Shown here: piece after piece, positions 53,704 through 62,588 of the stretch
Numbering within the stretch: the stretch's first letter is position 1
How the letters are laid out: the number at the start of each line of letters is the position of its first letter
Assembly: GCF_000519305.1 (NCBI RefSeq)
Contig: NZ_KI912610.1
Location: 183 to 64,182, forward strand
Length of the DNA: 64,000 nucleotides
Source: Mesorhizobium ciceri WSM4083
GTDB taxonomy: Bacteria > Pseudomonadota > Alphaproteobacteria > Rhizobiales > Rhizobiaceae
Reading direction: 5' to 3'
Notes under the pieces: generated by a model
Database searches by the model: none
Seen by the model: the letters and a program-made list of their open reading frames with translations, nothing else
Told to the model about the DNA's origin: nothing
Program-made: the position numbers and the translations under genes

Positions 53704-53985
53704 TCAGGCGGTCTTGGCGGCAACCAGCGCGTCGATCTTGGCGCACAGGTTCTTCATGACGAAGTAATCGTCGGTCGAAGCCTTGCCGTCATTGACCTCC
53801 TGGGTCCACTTTTCCAGCGGCACCTTGATGCCGAATTCCTTGTCGATGGCGAAGACGATGTCGAGAAAATCGAGGCTGTCTATGCCGAGATCGTCGATCG
53901 TATGGCTCTCGGGCGTGATGGTGTCGATATCGATCTCGCTGGTGTCGGCAATGATCTTGGCGACTTTGTCGAACGTGGTGGACAA
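53704..53985 (-). CDS. acpXL: Specialised acyl carrier protein for very-long-chain fatty acid
   Basis: This is a 93-residue acidic acyl carrier protein. The phosphopantetheine serine is in GIDSLDFLD (about residue 37). Length and the [17 protein letters not shown] stretch are those of AcpXL, which carries the 27-hydroxyoctacosanoyl chain for lipid A. Translation begins at a TTG (53985), not ATG, with AAGGA upstream. It is the first gene of the cluster; a fabZXL gene usually next in other rhizobia is absent here. Confidence 0.94.
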   Translation of the reverse strand: MSTTFDKVAKIIADTSEIDIDTITPESHTIDDLGIDSLDFLDIVFAIDKEFGIKVPLEKWTQEVNDGKASTDDYFVMKNLCAKIDALVAAKTA

Positions 53986-54115
53986 GGGCTTTTCCTTCGG
54001 TTGCGGGCGGAATCTGTCCGCATCTTGTTTGGGCGCTGTCTAATCGGTTTTTTCCGGCAGGAAAAGGCCTGATACGCCGGGCGCAGATGGGTAGGGTGCC
54101 TTCGAAACGCAAGAA

Positions 54116-54141
54116 GGGCCGCCGGTTTTACCCGGCGGCCC
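54116..54141 (-). terminator. Terminator between the slipin and acpXL genes
   Basis: A perfect 10-bp stem GGGCCGCCGG / CCGGCGGCCC with a 6-base loop. Read on the minus strand it is followed by TTCTTGCGTTT, so it suits the end of the slipin transcript. Confidence 0.7.
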
Positions 54142-54171
54142 TCCTGTTGACGCCGCGTCAGCCTTTATTTC

Positions 54172-54219
54172 GATGCATGTCGTTTTCCCGAAACCGGGAC
54201 ATTTTTGGCGACATGCATC
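54172..54219. repeat. Hairpin-forming rhizobial repeat at the slipin stop codon
   Basis: GATGCATGTCG (54172-54182) and CGACATGCATC (54209-54219) are perfect 11-base arms. An inner TCCCG-AAAC-CGGGA hairpin is also present. Its right arm overlaps the slipin stop codon. I recognise it as one of the ATGCATGTCG-type palindromes common between genes in Rhizobiales. Confidence 0.7.
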
Positions 54220-55360
54220 AGCTGTCGCGGAGCTTGACCAGGTCGTTGAGCAGCCCGCCCGTTCCGTTGTGGACGGTCAGCCGCTCGACCTTGCCGGCGA
54301 TGGTCTCCAGCGCCTCGAGCTCCTTCAACCGCAGCATCACCGGGTTTTCCGCCATCACCCTGGCCGTGTTGAGGAGGGAACGCGTCGCGTTCGTCTCCTC
54401 GCGGCGACGGATGATGTTGGCCTCGGCCTGCTTTTCGGCCGACACCACCTGGTTGAGGATCTCGCGCATCTCGCCCGGCAGGATGACATCCTTGAGGGCG
54501 ATATCGCTGACCTCCACTCCGATCGCAGCCATATCGGCGCGGACCTTGCCAGCGGCTTCCTCGTCGATCGTAACCTTCTTTTCGAGGATCTGATCGAGCG
54601 TCAGCGCGCCAAGCGTCTTGCGGAAGGCGTATTGCAGGGCGCGGTAAAGGGCTTCGGAGAAGTCCTTCACCGTGCTGACCGCCTTGACCGGATCGACGAC
54701 CCGGTATTCGGCTGCGATGTTGACGCGGATCGTCACGCGATCCTTGGTCAGCACTTCCTGCCCGGCAACGTCGAGCGACTGGCGCTTGAGGTCGACGACC
54801 TTGATCTGCACCATGCGTCCGACGTTCCAGAAGCCATGCACGCCCGCCGTCAGCGTCCTGACCAGGACACCGTCGATGAACAGCAGTCCGGCCTGACCAT
54901 CGACGACCGGATGGACGGACATCAATTCCGCCTTCCGGGCCTGGCCGAGCCGGCGCATGACCGCCGCATCGATGGCGAGATCGACCGATGTGTCGATCAG
55001 CGTCACCTTCCACGGGCCGGCATCGGTCCACAGCACGAGCTTGCGATCCGGCGCCAGAACGGCGTGCAAATTGCCGTCACGCTCGATGACGGCGACATCC
55101 GTGCGCCCGGTGCGAACGACGGTGAAATGACGCGCGGCCACATCCGGGAGCTTGTCGAACAACGCCTTCTCGTATGCCGAAACGAATTCCGGGTTCTTCA
55201 GATCGTGCCGGGACACTTCAAGGCTGCCGCGCCGGTTGGCGAGCCAGTGCTCGCCCGGCAGCAGGACAGTCTTGATCTCACCCTTGTGCAGGGTGAGGGC
55301 ACGTTCGTTTTCCTTTACGAGGACGCGCTCGCGTCCAAGAACCTTGTCGAGAATGGTCAT
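54218..55360 (-). CDS. Slipin/SPFH (stomatin, prohibitin, HflK) family protein
   Basis: This is a 380-residue protein with an SPFH domain at about residues 150-290 (VVDLKRQSLDVAGQEVLTKDRVTIRVN and VSDIALKDVILPGEMREIL). A helical region follows (AEKQAEANIIRRREE) and then a short C-terminal tail. No clear N-terminal membrane segment is seen. Slipins form membrane-edge rings and are often paired with a NfeD protease, which is not adjacent here. The start ATG 55360 has AGGAG upstream. Confidence 0.85.
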   Translation of the reverse strand: MTILDKVLGRERVLVKENERALTLHKGEIKTVLLPGEHWLANRRGSLEVSRHDLKNPEFVSAYEKALFDKLPDVAARHFTVVRTGRTDVAVIERDGNLHAVLAPDRKLVLWTDAGPWKVTLIDTSVDLAIDAAVMRRLGQARKAELMSVHPVVDGQAGLLFIDGVLVRTLTAGVHGFWNVGRMVQIKVVDLKRQSLDVAGQEVLTKDRVTIRVNIAAEYRVVDPVKAVSTVKDFSEALYRALQYAFRKTLGALTLDQILEKKVTIDEEAAGKVRADMAAIGVEVSDIALKDVILPGEMREILNQVVSAEKQAEANIIRRREETNATRSLLNTARVMAENPVMLRLKELEALETIAGKVERLTVHNGTGGLLNDLVKLRDS

Positions 55361-55717
55361 TGTCTTACTCCTGTCGGGCATGGCCCCATGCGAGGCGTCA
55401 AGTCATGCGTCGATCGTTCCTTTCGTTTCTCGTTTCACGTCGTAGTCCGGGCACGAATGATCCGGGGACTGGTGGCATCAATCCGTGACGGGCCTTCGGG
55501 AGCGGATCGCGGGGCAGCGAAGCGGGCTCGGCAAGCCTTGGCCTCCCTTGCCGGCGACGCTGCGCCTTGATCGTCACCGCGGGCCTGGCCGCGAGCCGAT
55601 GGCGAAAGACGCTTGGGATGATCCGCGCCCGAGGGTTTGGGTCATCCGTCCAGTCTTTCGCATTCCAGTCCCCGGATCGTTTTCAGATAACACCTGGTAG
55701 GGTGTTGGCTTTTCAGG
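55361..55717. other. Intergenic region without a recognised gene
   Basis: This 357-bp gap lies between the slipin start and the tRNA-like pair. I see no coding frame with a good start, no terminator and no repeat. A slipin promoter is presumably present near 55380-55440. Confidence 0.4.
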
Positions 55718-55790
55718 CCAATGGAGAAGGAATCGAACCTTCGACAGTCAGATTAACAATCTGATGCTCTTCCAGCTGAGCTATCCGTGG
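55718..55790 (-). tRNA. tRNA-Asn(GTT), atypical
   Basis: On the minus strand a full 73-nt cloverleaf can be drawn. D stem GCTC/GAGC, anticodon stem TCAGA/TCTGA with loop TTGTTAA (anticodon GTT), T stem GAAGG/CCTTC with loop TTCGATT and discriminator G are sound. The acceptor stem (CCACGGA with TCCATTG) has two mismatches, at pairs 2-71 and 4-69. No CCA is encoded. Its first three bases are the CCA end of the adjacent tRNA-like gene. It could be a minor or decayed tRNA. Confidence 0.6.
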
Positions 55791-55861
55791 TGCAGATGAA
55801 GGGAATTGAACCCCCGACCTCCGGACCCAAATCCGGCGCTCTCCCGCTGAGCTACATCCGC
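55788..55861 (-). tRNA. tRNA-Pro(TGG)-like, atypical
   Basis: The acceptor stem (GCGGATG with CATCTGC) pairs, with one G-U, and discriminator A plus CCA are encoded. The D stem GCTC/GAGC and T loop TTCAATT are normal. The anticodon stem CCGGA/TCCGG is perfect, but the loop is TTTGGG, six bases rather than seven. The likely anticodon is TGG (Pro), yet the first pair is G-C where bacterial tRNA-Pro has C-G. The 3-prime CCA overlaps the next tRNA-like gene. It is likely a decayed or mobile-element-derived tRNA. Confidence 0.5.
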
Positions 55862-56091
55862 GATCCCAATCCCCAAAGCGGCGCCGTATACAGGGCGGCA
55901 AAGCCGCCTGCACGGGCGGAGGCGAAAGCTCCAACCGTTGTGCTCACTTCGGTTCTCGTGACCGGGAGCGCGCCTATAGCCCCTGCGACGGGTTGTCGCA
56001 AGCGGCATTGTCGTGGCGGATTTGCGGCTTCTTGCGGCGGTGGCATTTAGGCAACACCGCTTTCGACGTCAGCGGATCGCGCGCAGGGCGC

Positions 56092-56640
56092 TCAGAAGGT
56101 GACACGGCCGAGCACGCGCAGGCCATCGCCCTGCGGCTCCACGACCACGGCCTCGCCTTCGCGTGGCGAAACGCCGGTCAGTGCCACGATGTCTTCCAGA
56201 TGGGTGACCATGACCAGATTGTCGGAGCCGGAATAGGCGCGGATTTCCTTCAGGATCGCGTCGAGCTGTGCTGCCTTCTCGGCCGGATCGCTCTTCAGGA
56301 GATCAAGCGGCGCAAACAACTCCGGCTCGGCCTCGAAAGCGATGCGCGCGGTGTCGAGGCAGCGGCAATAGCGACTGGACAGCACGCGCTCGATCGGTGC
56401 AGCACGCGCGGCAAACAGAGCGCCGATCTTGCTCGCCTGCTGCTTGCCGCGCGCCGACAGGTTCATCTGGGTGGCGCAGCTGTCGATGTCGAAATTGGCC
56501 GGATCGGTGGTGCCGGTGACCATGGCATGGCGCAGCAGCACGACATGCCCGCCATCGCGCAGCAGCGCCCAGCCTGCATCCGTGGCGTGCGCCACGCCGG
56601 GGACAACAAGCAGGAACAACGCCAAGGCAAATCGAATCAT
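56092..56640 (-). CDS. Exported histidine phosphatase family protein
   Basis: This is a 182-residue protein with a signal peptide (about residues 1-19, IRFALALFLLVVPGVAHA). The catalytic motif is LLRHAM (histidine at about 38, with RHA in place of the commoner RHG), and the second histidine is in MVTHLEDI. The branch cannot be assigned to a substrate. It is alone on the minus strand, with the caspase-TPR gene upstream. Confidence 0.86.
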   Translation of the reverse strand: MIRFALALFLLVVPGVAHATDAGWALLRDGGHVVLLRHAMVTGTTDPANFDIDSCATQMNLSARGKQQASKIGALFAARAAPIERVLSSRYCRCLDTARIAFEAEPELFAPLDLLKSDPAEKAAQLDAILKEIRAYSGSDNLVMVTHLEDIVALTGVSPREGEAVVVEPQGDGLRVLGRVTF

Positions 56641-56743
56641 CCGCTATCCTTCTCCGGTTCCCGGCAATGGGTTCCGGTGACAGGACATATAGGGACGGTA
56701 AAGCCAGCCGAAAGACAAGGCGCGGTCGGCGGGAAGCGTAGAC

Positions 56744-59700
56744 CTACTTCTTCGCCATCTGCTTCTTCACCAGATCGATCTTCTGGTCGGTGAGCGGGAT
56801 GGGGATTGTGTAGCCGGCTTCGGTAAAGCCCTGCTTGGCATTCTCGAAGAATTCGATCGCCTTTTGATATTCGGCCTTGCCCCCGCCATAGCTGGCCCGG
56901 TTCCAGCTGACGTCACCGAGATTGTTCTGCCCGAAGGCCCATTGCAGGGGCAGGCTTTCCCTGGTGAACACCTTCAGCGTCGCCGTGAAGGCGGCCTCGG
57001 CATCACCGAGATATTTGCCGGTGCGTTCGAGATTGCCGAGGTTGAGCAGGCTCATGCCGACGCCGTTCTGGGCGTTGGCCCAGTCGATTGGCGCGGCGTC
57101 GACGGTCAGCACTTCGAGTGCTGCCCGCCGTGCGGCGATTGAATCCTGCAGGGTCTTGGGATTGGCATCGCTCATGCTCAGCCAATGCAGCGTCGAGCCG
57201 AGGCCGGCCTGGGCCAGCGCCCATTGGCGCGGGTTCGTCTCGCGCTTGTATTCGCGCAACGCATCGCGGTAGGCGGCAATGGCCTCACCGTAATGCTCCG
57301 GCCTGTCGGTCACGCCGCCCAGAAGCTGCAGCGTGTTGCCGAGATTGTAGTGGCTCATTGCCCAGTCCCGCGGAAATTTCCGTCTGACATAGACCTGCCG
57401 CGCGGCCCGGAACGCCGCCGCCGACTGCTCCAGTTTGGCCGCGTCGCGAGTGCGCTGGCCAAGCGTCTGATAGATCGAACCGAGATTGTTCTGCGCCGAC
57501 GCCCAGTCCATCGGGAAACGCTGCCGGGTAAACACCGTCAGCGCATCGTCATAGGCCGCAGCTGCCTCTTCGAGCGCGCCGGTGCCCATATCGAAGCGGG
57601 CGACACCGCTCAGCGCGTTGCCGAGGTTGAGCCGGCTGGTTGCCCACGAAACCGGGAAGGTCTCGCGGGTTCGCACCTCGAGCGCGGCCCGGAACGCGTC
57701 GGCCGCCTCGTTTATCTTCGCCTTGTCGTTGAGCTGAATGCCGAGCGACACCAGCGTGTTGCCGAGGTTGTTCTCGACCATCGCCCATTCAACCGGCGCC
57801 TTTTCGCGCGTGTATTCCTCAAGTGCCAGCCGGTAGGCGGCCTCGGCTTGCGCCAGATGTTCGCCGGCGGCCTCGCGCTCGGAAAGCGCATAGAGCGCCA
57901 GGCCGAGATTGTTCTGCGAGGCGGCCCAGTCGAGCGGCACTTTTTCGCGCGGGCGTTTCTGGAGCGTCGCGCGCATCGCTGCCACCGCCTCGTTCAGGCG
58001 CTTCGGGTCGCTCTCGCGTTCGCCGATCTTCAACAGCACATTGGCCAGATTGTTCTGCGCGGCGGCCCAGTTGAGATCGTCCTTCTCGCGCTCGAACACG
58101 ACAAGGGAGGCGCGAAAGATCTGTGCGGCCTCTTCAAGGCGCGCGGTCTCCGTCTCGCGCTCGCCGATGGTCTGCAGCACCACCGCCATGTTGTTGCGGG
58201 TGATCGCCCAGTCGAGATTCAGCTCGCCATTGGGGATGAAGTTCAGAATGGTGCGATAGGCCTCGATGGAGTGCTTTAGCGCATCGAGGTCGCCGGTGGC
58301 GTAGCCGTAGGCGTTCAACGCCTCGGCTTCCTGGTTCTTGTAGTTCCAGCGCAGCTTGTCGTCCCATTTTTCGGCCAGCGAAAACGCCTTGGCGTAGTCG
58401 CCGGCGGCCGATTTGTAGTCGAAGACCAGCCCCGAGGCATCGGCGCGCCTGGCATAGATCGCGGCGTCGGCAAGGCGCTTCTGCTTGACGAGATCCTCGG
58501 CCTCATCGACTGCATCGCTGGTCTGCTCGACCCGGCCGACCGCATCGTCGAGGAATTTGCGCGCCGTCACGATGGCGCCCTGGCCGATCGCCTTGTCGGC
58601 GGAGGCGACGAGGCGTTTGATCTCTGGATCGTCGGTGCGCAAAGCGGCGCGCTCGGACATCATCTTCTTCAGGCGCTCGGCCTGGGCATCGAGCACCTTT
58701 TGCAGGTCGGTTGGATCTTCGGGTATCTTTTCCGTGCCGAGCGCCTTCAGCACGCCATAGAGCGCGTCGAGCGGCACGCCTTCCTGCAGCGAAGCCAGTT
58801 CCACCTGCGCCCGTTTGGGGTCGGGCAGGTCGGAAATCGTCAGCAGGAGCTGGCGCCTTTCGCCTGTGATCAGCCCGTCGTCGCCGGTCGGCTCCACTGG
58901 TGCGACGCCGAAATAGAGCAGCCGGCGCAGGCTTTCATTGACCCAGGGGCGCTGCTTTGCCTTGGTGTCGAGATAGACTTCCTCGGTCACGATGCGCATG
59001 ACCGAGCCGAACTCGGTGCCCTTCATCGCCGCGAGGTGGCGCAGCAAGGCGGATGCGTAGGGGCTGTTTTCGCCGGCGGCGCCATCGAGTGCCGGGCGAC
59101 CCGGTTCGGCGGCAAAGCCGACCACCGTACCCAGGCTCGCGTCGGCCGCCGGCGCATTGCCCAGAGCCTTGGCGCCGCGCACAGGTTCCAGCCCGCCGGC
59201 ACCGATGGGCGAGGCGGAAGCGGTCGGTGAGCGCCGTACCACTGCGTCCGCGGGGAATGGATTGGTGCGGCAGGCGTCGAGCAGCATGATCGTCACCGGC
59301 ACTGTCTTTTTCAATGCCTCCATGACGGCAGATATCGGCACAAGGCTGGTGCCGGCATCCTTCAGCGACGACACGTCGGCATCGACCGGAACCAGATAGT
59401 TTTCGCCGCCGGCCTCGATGCCGTGACCGGAATAGTAGATAAAGGCGACATCGGCGCCGTCGGCATCTTCGGTGAACCGCTCCAGGTCGCGCTTCAGCTT
59501 GGTGGCGTCGCGGTCGGTGACGCTGCGCGCGTCGAAGCCAAGGTCGGTCAGCATCTTGGCCATGTCGCGGGCGTCGTTGGCGGGGTTGGGGAGGGCGGCG
59601 ATGTGCAGGTAATTCGACTGGCCGATGATCAGCGCCACGCCCTTGAGGCTTTTCGTCTCGGCAACCGCAAGCGCGGTCGCGGCAAGACAAAGCAGTGCGG

Positions 59701-59764
59701 CGGCGAAAGCCGTCAGCCATGCCCGCCGCAAACGACTAAGGTTCGAGAGTCCGACAAAGGCCAT
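56744..59764 (-). CDS. Caspase-domain (C14) protein with TPR repeats
   Basis: This is a 1006-residue exported or membrane-anchored protein. A hydrophobic N-terminal segment (about residues 15-36) is followed by a caspase-like peptidase domain with an intact dyad: H114 in YYSGHGIEAGG and C165 in LLDACRTNPF. Helical linkers and roughly ten tetratricopeptide-type repeats follow (recurring WA..QNNLG and LDWA elements, residues about 480-990). Bacterial orthocaspases with TPRs occur in stress and signalling proteins. The N-terminal extension to 59794 was left out, because ATG 59764 gives the normal start of the signal segment. Its target is unknown. Confidence 0.88.
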   Translation of the reverse strand: MAFVGLSNLSRLRRAWLTAFAAALLCLAATALAVAETKSLKGVALIIGQSNYLHIAALPNPANDARDMAKMLTDLGFDARSVTDRDATKLKRDLERFTEDADGADVAFIYYSGHGIEAGGENYLVPVDADVSSLKDAGTSLVPISAVMEALKKTVPVTIMLLDACRTNPFPADAVVRRSPTASASPIGAGGLEPVRGAKALGNAPAADASLGTVVGFAAEPGRPALDGAAGENSPYASALLRHLAAMKGTEFGSVMRIVTEEVYLDTKAKQRPWVNESLRRLLYFGVAPVEPTGDDGLITGERRQLLLTISDLPDPKRAQVELASLQEGVPLDALYGVLKALGTEKIPEDPTDLQKVLDAQAERLKKMMSERAALRTDDPEIKRLVASADKAIGQGAIVTARKFLDDAVGRVEQTSDAVDEAEDLVKQKRLADAAIYARRADASGLVFDYKSAAGDYAKAFSLAEKWDDKLRWNYKNQEAEALNAYGYATGDLDALKHSIEAYRTILNFIPNGELNLDWAITRNNMAVVLQTIGERETETARLEEAAQIFRASLVVFEREKDDLNWAAAQNNLANVLLKIGERESDPKRLNEAVAAMRATLQKRPREKVPLDWAASQNNLGLALYALSEREAAGEHLAQAEAAYRLALEEYTREKAPVEWAMVENNLGNTLVSLGIQLNDKAKINEAADAFRAALEVRTRETFPVSWATSRLNLGNALSGVARFDMGTGALEEAAAAYDDALTVFTRQRFPMDWASAQNNLGSIYQTLGQRTRDAAKLEQSAAAFRAARQVYVRRKFPRDWAMSHYNLGNTLQLLGGVTDRPEHYGEAIAAYRDALREYKRETNPRQWALAQAGLGSTLHWLSMSDANPKTLQDSIAARRAALEVLTVDAAPIDWANAQNGVGMSLLNLGNLERTGKYLGDAEAAFTATLKVFTRESLPLQWAFGQNNLGDVSWNRASYGGGKAEYQKAIEFFENAKQGFTEAGYTIPIPLTDQKIDLVKKQMAKK

Positions 59765-59894
59765 TTGTCGTTCGTGTCCGCCCTGATGATCCAAACCCTC
59801 TATAACCCTGCCAGCCGACGATGATCAAATTCAGGCGCGATTGCGTCGCGGTCGTGGCTCGCCTATCACGGGAAACTCGCCTGTCACGGTAAAA

Positions 59895-60845
59895 ATGTCT
59901 CCGCTCACCGAAACCGTCCTTTTCGTCTTCAGCCTTGTCGCGCTCGGCTATCTCGCCGGGTTTACCGGCTATTTGAAGCCAGCGAGTGGCGAGGGGATAT
60001 CGGAATTTGCCATCAACGTGGCGATGCCGCTGCTTCTGTTCCAGACGATGGTGAAGTCCGATTTCCACGGCGTGGCGCCATGGTCGCTGTGGGGCGCCTA
60101 TTTCGCCGCGGTCGCCATCACTTGGGCCGCCGGCCATCTGGTCACCACCCGTATCTTCGGCAGGGATGCCCGCGCCGGCGTCGTCGGCGGGGTTTCGTCC
60201 GCCTTTTCCAATATCGTGCTGCTCGGCGTTCCCTTCATTCTTGGCATCTTTGGCCCGAGCGGATTCGAAGTGCTGTCGCTGCTGGTCTCCGTTCATCTGC
60301 CGATCATGCTGATGGCCTCGATCGTGTTGTTCGAAGTCTTCGGCCGCGGCAGCGGCGAACCCGTGCATCCCTTGCGCGTTATCCGGAGCTTCCTCAGGCG
60401 GCTTTTCATGAATCCGTTGATCATCGGCATTCTGGCAGGCCTTGCATGGCGCATCACGGGTGCGCCGCTGCCTGATGTCGCCATGCGCCTGGTCGATGCG
60501 CTGGCCGATACGGCCGGTCCGGTGGCGCTGTTTGCCATGGGGCTCAGCCTGCGCCGCTTCGGCATTTCGGGCAATGTCAGGCCGGCGTTGGTGCTTTCGG
60601 TGCTGAAGCTGTTCCTGATGCCAGCGCTGGTCCTGGTCTTCGTCTGGCTGCTCGGCCTGCCGCCCTTGACGGCCAAGGTGGCGGTGATGGTGGCCGCGAT
60701 GCCATCCGGCGTCAATTCCTATCTGATCGCGGTGCAGTTCAACACCGGCCAGGCGTTGGCGTCGAACCAGATGACCATCGCCACGGCCTGCGCCGCCGTC
60801 ACCACCGCTTTCTGGCTGACTGTCGTCTTGCACGTTTTCGGGTAA
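59895..60845 (+). CDS. AEC-family transporter
   Basis: This is a 316-residue, roughly ten-segment membrane protein of the auxin efflux carrier family. Stretches NVAMPLLLFQTMV, SNIVLLGVPF and AAMPSGVNSYLIAVQF are standard. Members carry carboxylates such as malonate or malate. The ATG at 59895 has only a weak ribosome-binding site. No partner gene is adjacent. Confidence 0.88.
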   Translation: MSPLTETVLFVFSLVALGYLAGFTGYLKPASGEGISEFAINVAMPLLLFQTMVKSDFHGVAPWSLWGAYFAAVAITWAAGHLVTTRIFGRDARAGVVGGVSSAFSNIVLLGVPFILGIFGPSGFEVLSLLVSVHLPIMLMASIVLFEVFGRGSGEPVHPLRVIRSFLRRLFMNPLIIGILAGLAWRITGAPLPDVAMRLVDALADTAGPVALFAMGLSLRRFGISGNVRPALVLSVLKLFLMPALVLVFVWLLGLPPLTAKVAVMVAAMPSGVNSYLIAVQFNTGQALASNQMTIATACAAVTTAFWLTVVLHVFG

Positions 60846-61038
60846 GGCATCGGAGCTAAGGACGTCAGCTTGCTCTCGTCTCGCTGTGGCCCAAGCCCTA
60901 TATGCCATCTTGCGATTGCTTGCGGGCCTTGCCCTCGGTAAAGAGCAGTGGCTCCGGCGTGCCGGCTTCAGTCCATGGCGCACGCTCATCGAAGATTTCA
61001 CAGACCGGCCCGTCAGGGCGCTGAACGGAGGATAGACC

Positions 61039-62496
61039 ATGCTTCAGAAAACCAGCCATTTCATGCGGCAGGCCAATCTCATCAACGGCGAATGGGTGCA
61101 GGCCGACAGCGGCCAGACGGTCGACGTCAACAACCCGGCCACCGGTCTCAAGATCGGCACCGTGCCGAAGTCGGGCAAGGCCGAGACCCGCCGCGCCATC
61201 GAAGCCGCCGCGGAAGCTTTCAAGACCTGGCGCAAGACGACCGCGCTCGAGCGCTCGAAGCTGCTGCGCAAGCTGCACGACGCGATGATGGACAACCAGG
61301 ACGTACTGGCCGAACTGCTGACCATCGAACAGGGCAAGTCGCTGTTCGAATCGAAGGGCGAGATCGGCTCCGCCGCGGCCTACATATTGTGGTTCGCCGA
61401 GGAAGGCCGCCGCACCTATGGCGACGTCGTGCCCTCGCCGTGGGCGGATCGCCGTATCCTGGTGACCAAGGAGCCGGTCGGCGTCATCGCCGCCATCACG
61501 CCGTGGAATTTCCCGTCCTCGATGCTGGCCCGCAAGCTCGGCCCGGCGCTCGCCGCCGGCTGCACCGCCGTGGTCAAGCCTGCATCGCAGACACCGTACT
61601 CGGGTCTCGCCTGGGGCGCGCTTGCCGAGGAAGTCGGTTTCCCCAAGGGCGTCGTCAACATTCTGACCGGTTCGGCCAGCGAGATCGGTGACGAAATCTG
61701 CGCCAATCCGCTGGTATCCAAGATCACCTTCACCGGCTCGACCGAGGTCGGCAAGCTTCTCATCCAGAAATCGTCGGTCACCGTCAAGAAGGTGTCGATG
61801 GAGCTCGGCGGCAACGCGCCGTTCATCGTTTTCGACGACGCCGACCTCGAGCGTGCCGTCGCCGGCGCCATCACCGCCAAGTATCGCAATTCCGGCCAGA
61901 CCTGCGTTTGCACCAACCGCTTCCTTGTCCAGGCTGGTGTCTATGACAAGTTCGTCGAGAAGCTTGCTGCCGCCAGCAACGGGCTGAAGGTCGGCTCCGG
62001 CCTCGAGGACGGCGTGCAGCAGGGGCCGCTGATCGACGAGAAGGCGGTCGAGAAGGTCGAGGAATTGATCGCCGACGCCACATCCAAGGGTGGCAAGATC
62101 GTCGCCGGTGGCAAGCGCCATGCGCTCGGCGGTTCGTTCTTCCAGCCGACGGTCATCGCCAACGCGACACCCAAGATGCGCTTCATGAAGGAAGAGATAT
62201 TTGGCCCGGTCGCACCGGTGTTCAAGTTCGAGACCGAAGAGGAAGCCGTCGCCCTCGCCAACGACACCGAATTCGGCCTCGCCTGCTACTTCTACACCGG
62301 CGATCTCGGCCGCGCCTTCCGTGTGATGGAAGGGCTGAAATACGGCATGGTTGGCGTCAATGAAGGCCTCATCACCACGCCGGAAGCGCCGTTCGGTGGC
62401 GTCAAGGAATCCGGCCTTGGAAAGGAAGGCGGACATCAGGGCATCGAGGATTACCTCGACACCAAATATGTCTGCATCGGCGGCCTCGGCCTCTGA
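61039..62496 (+). CDS. gabD: NAD(P)-dependent succinate-semialdehyde dehydrogenase
   Basis: This is a 485-residue aldehyde dehydrogenase. The catalytic glutamate is in MELGGNAPF and the cysteine in GQTCVCTNR. The N-terminus LINGEWVQADSGQTVDVNNPATG and full length match the GabD group, which oxidises succinate semialdehyde to succinate (4-aminobutyrate pathway). A strong hairpin follows the stop. No GABA transaminase gene is adjacent, although the class III aminotransferase is elsewhere in the window. Confidence 0.92.
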   Translation: MLQKTSHFMRQANLINGEWVQADSGQTVDVNNPATGLKIGTVPKSGKAETRRAIEAAAEAFKTWRKTTALERSKLLRKLHDAMMDNQDVLAELLTIEQGKSLFESKGEIGSAAAYILWFAEEGRRTYGDVVPSPWADRRILVTKEPVGVIAAITPWNFPSSMLARKLGPALAAGCTAVVKPASQTPYSGLAWGALAEEVGFPKGVVNILTGSASEIGDEICANPLVSKITFTGSTEVGKLLIQKSSVTVKKVSMELGGNAPFIVFDDADLERAVAGAITAKYRNSGQTCVCTNRFLVQAGVYDKFVEKLAAASNGLKVGSGLEDGVQQGPLIDEKAVEKVEELIADATSKGGKIVAGGKRHALGGSFFQPTVIANATPKMRFMKEEIFGPVAPVFKFETEEEAVALANDTEFGLACYFYTGDLGRAFRVMEGLKYGMVGVNEGLITTPEAPFGGVKESGLGKEGGHQGIEDYLDTKYVCIGGLGL

Positions 62497-62508
62497 TAGG
62501 CTATTCCT

Positions 62509-62539
62509 GAGATGGGGAGGCCAATGGCCTGCCCATCTC
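62509..62539 (+). terminator. Hairpin after gabD
   Basis: GAGATGGGGAGGCC (62509-62522) pairs with GGCCTGCCCATCTC (62526-62539), with a single mismatch and a 3-base loop. No T-tract follows, so it may be a pause or transcript-end hairpin rather than a classical terminator. Confidence 0.55.
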
Positions 62540-62588
62540 TCATGGGAAAACCAGCCGAAGTCTTCTGGATCAACTGGCATTTACGGGC

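Noticed and set aside
55787-56050. 87-residue plus-strand open frame across the tRNA-like genes
   Set aside because: Its peptide (GIEPPTSGPKSGALPLSYI) is the known spurious translation of a tRNA complement, not a real protein.
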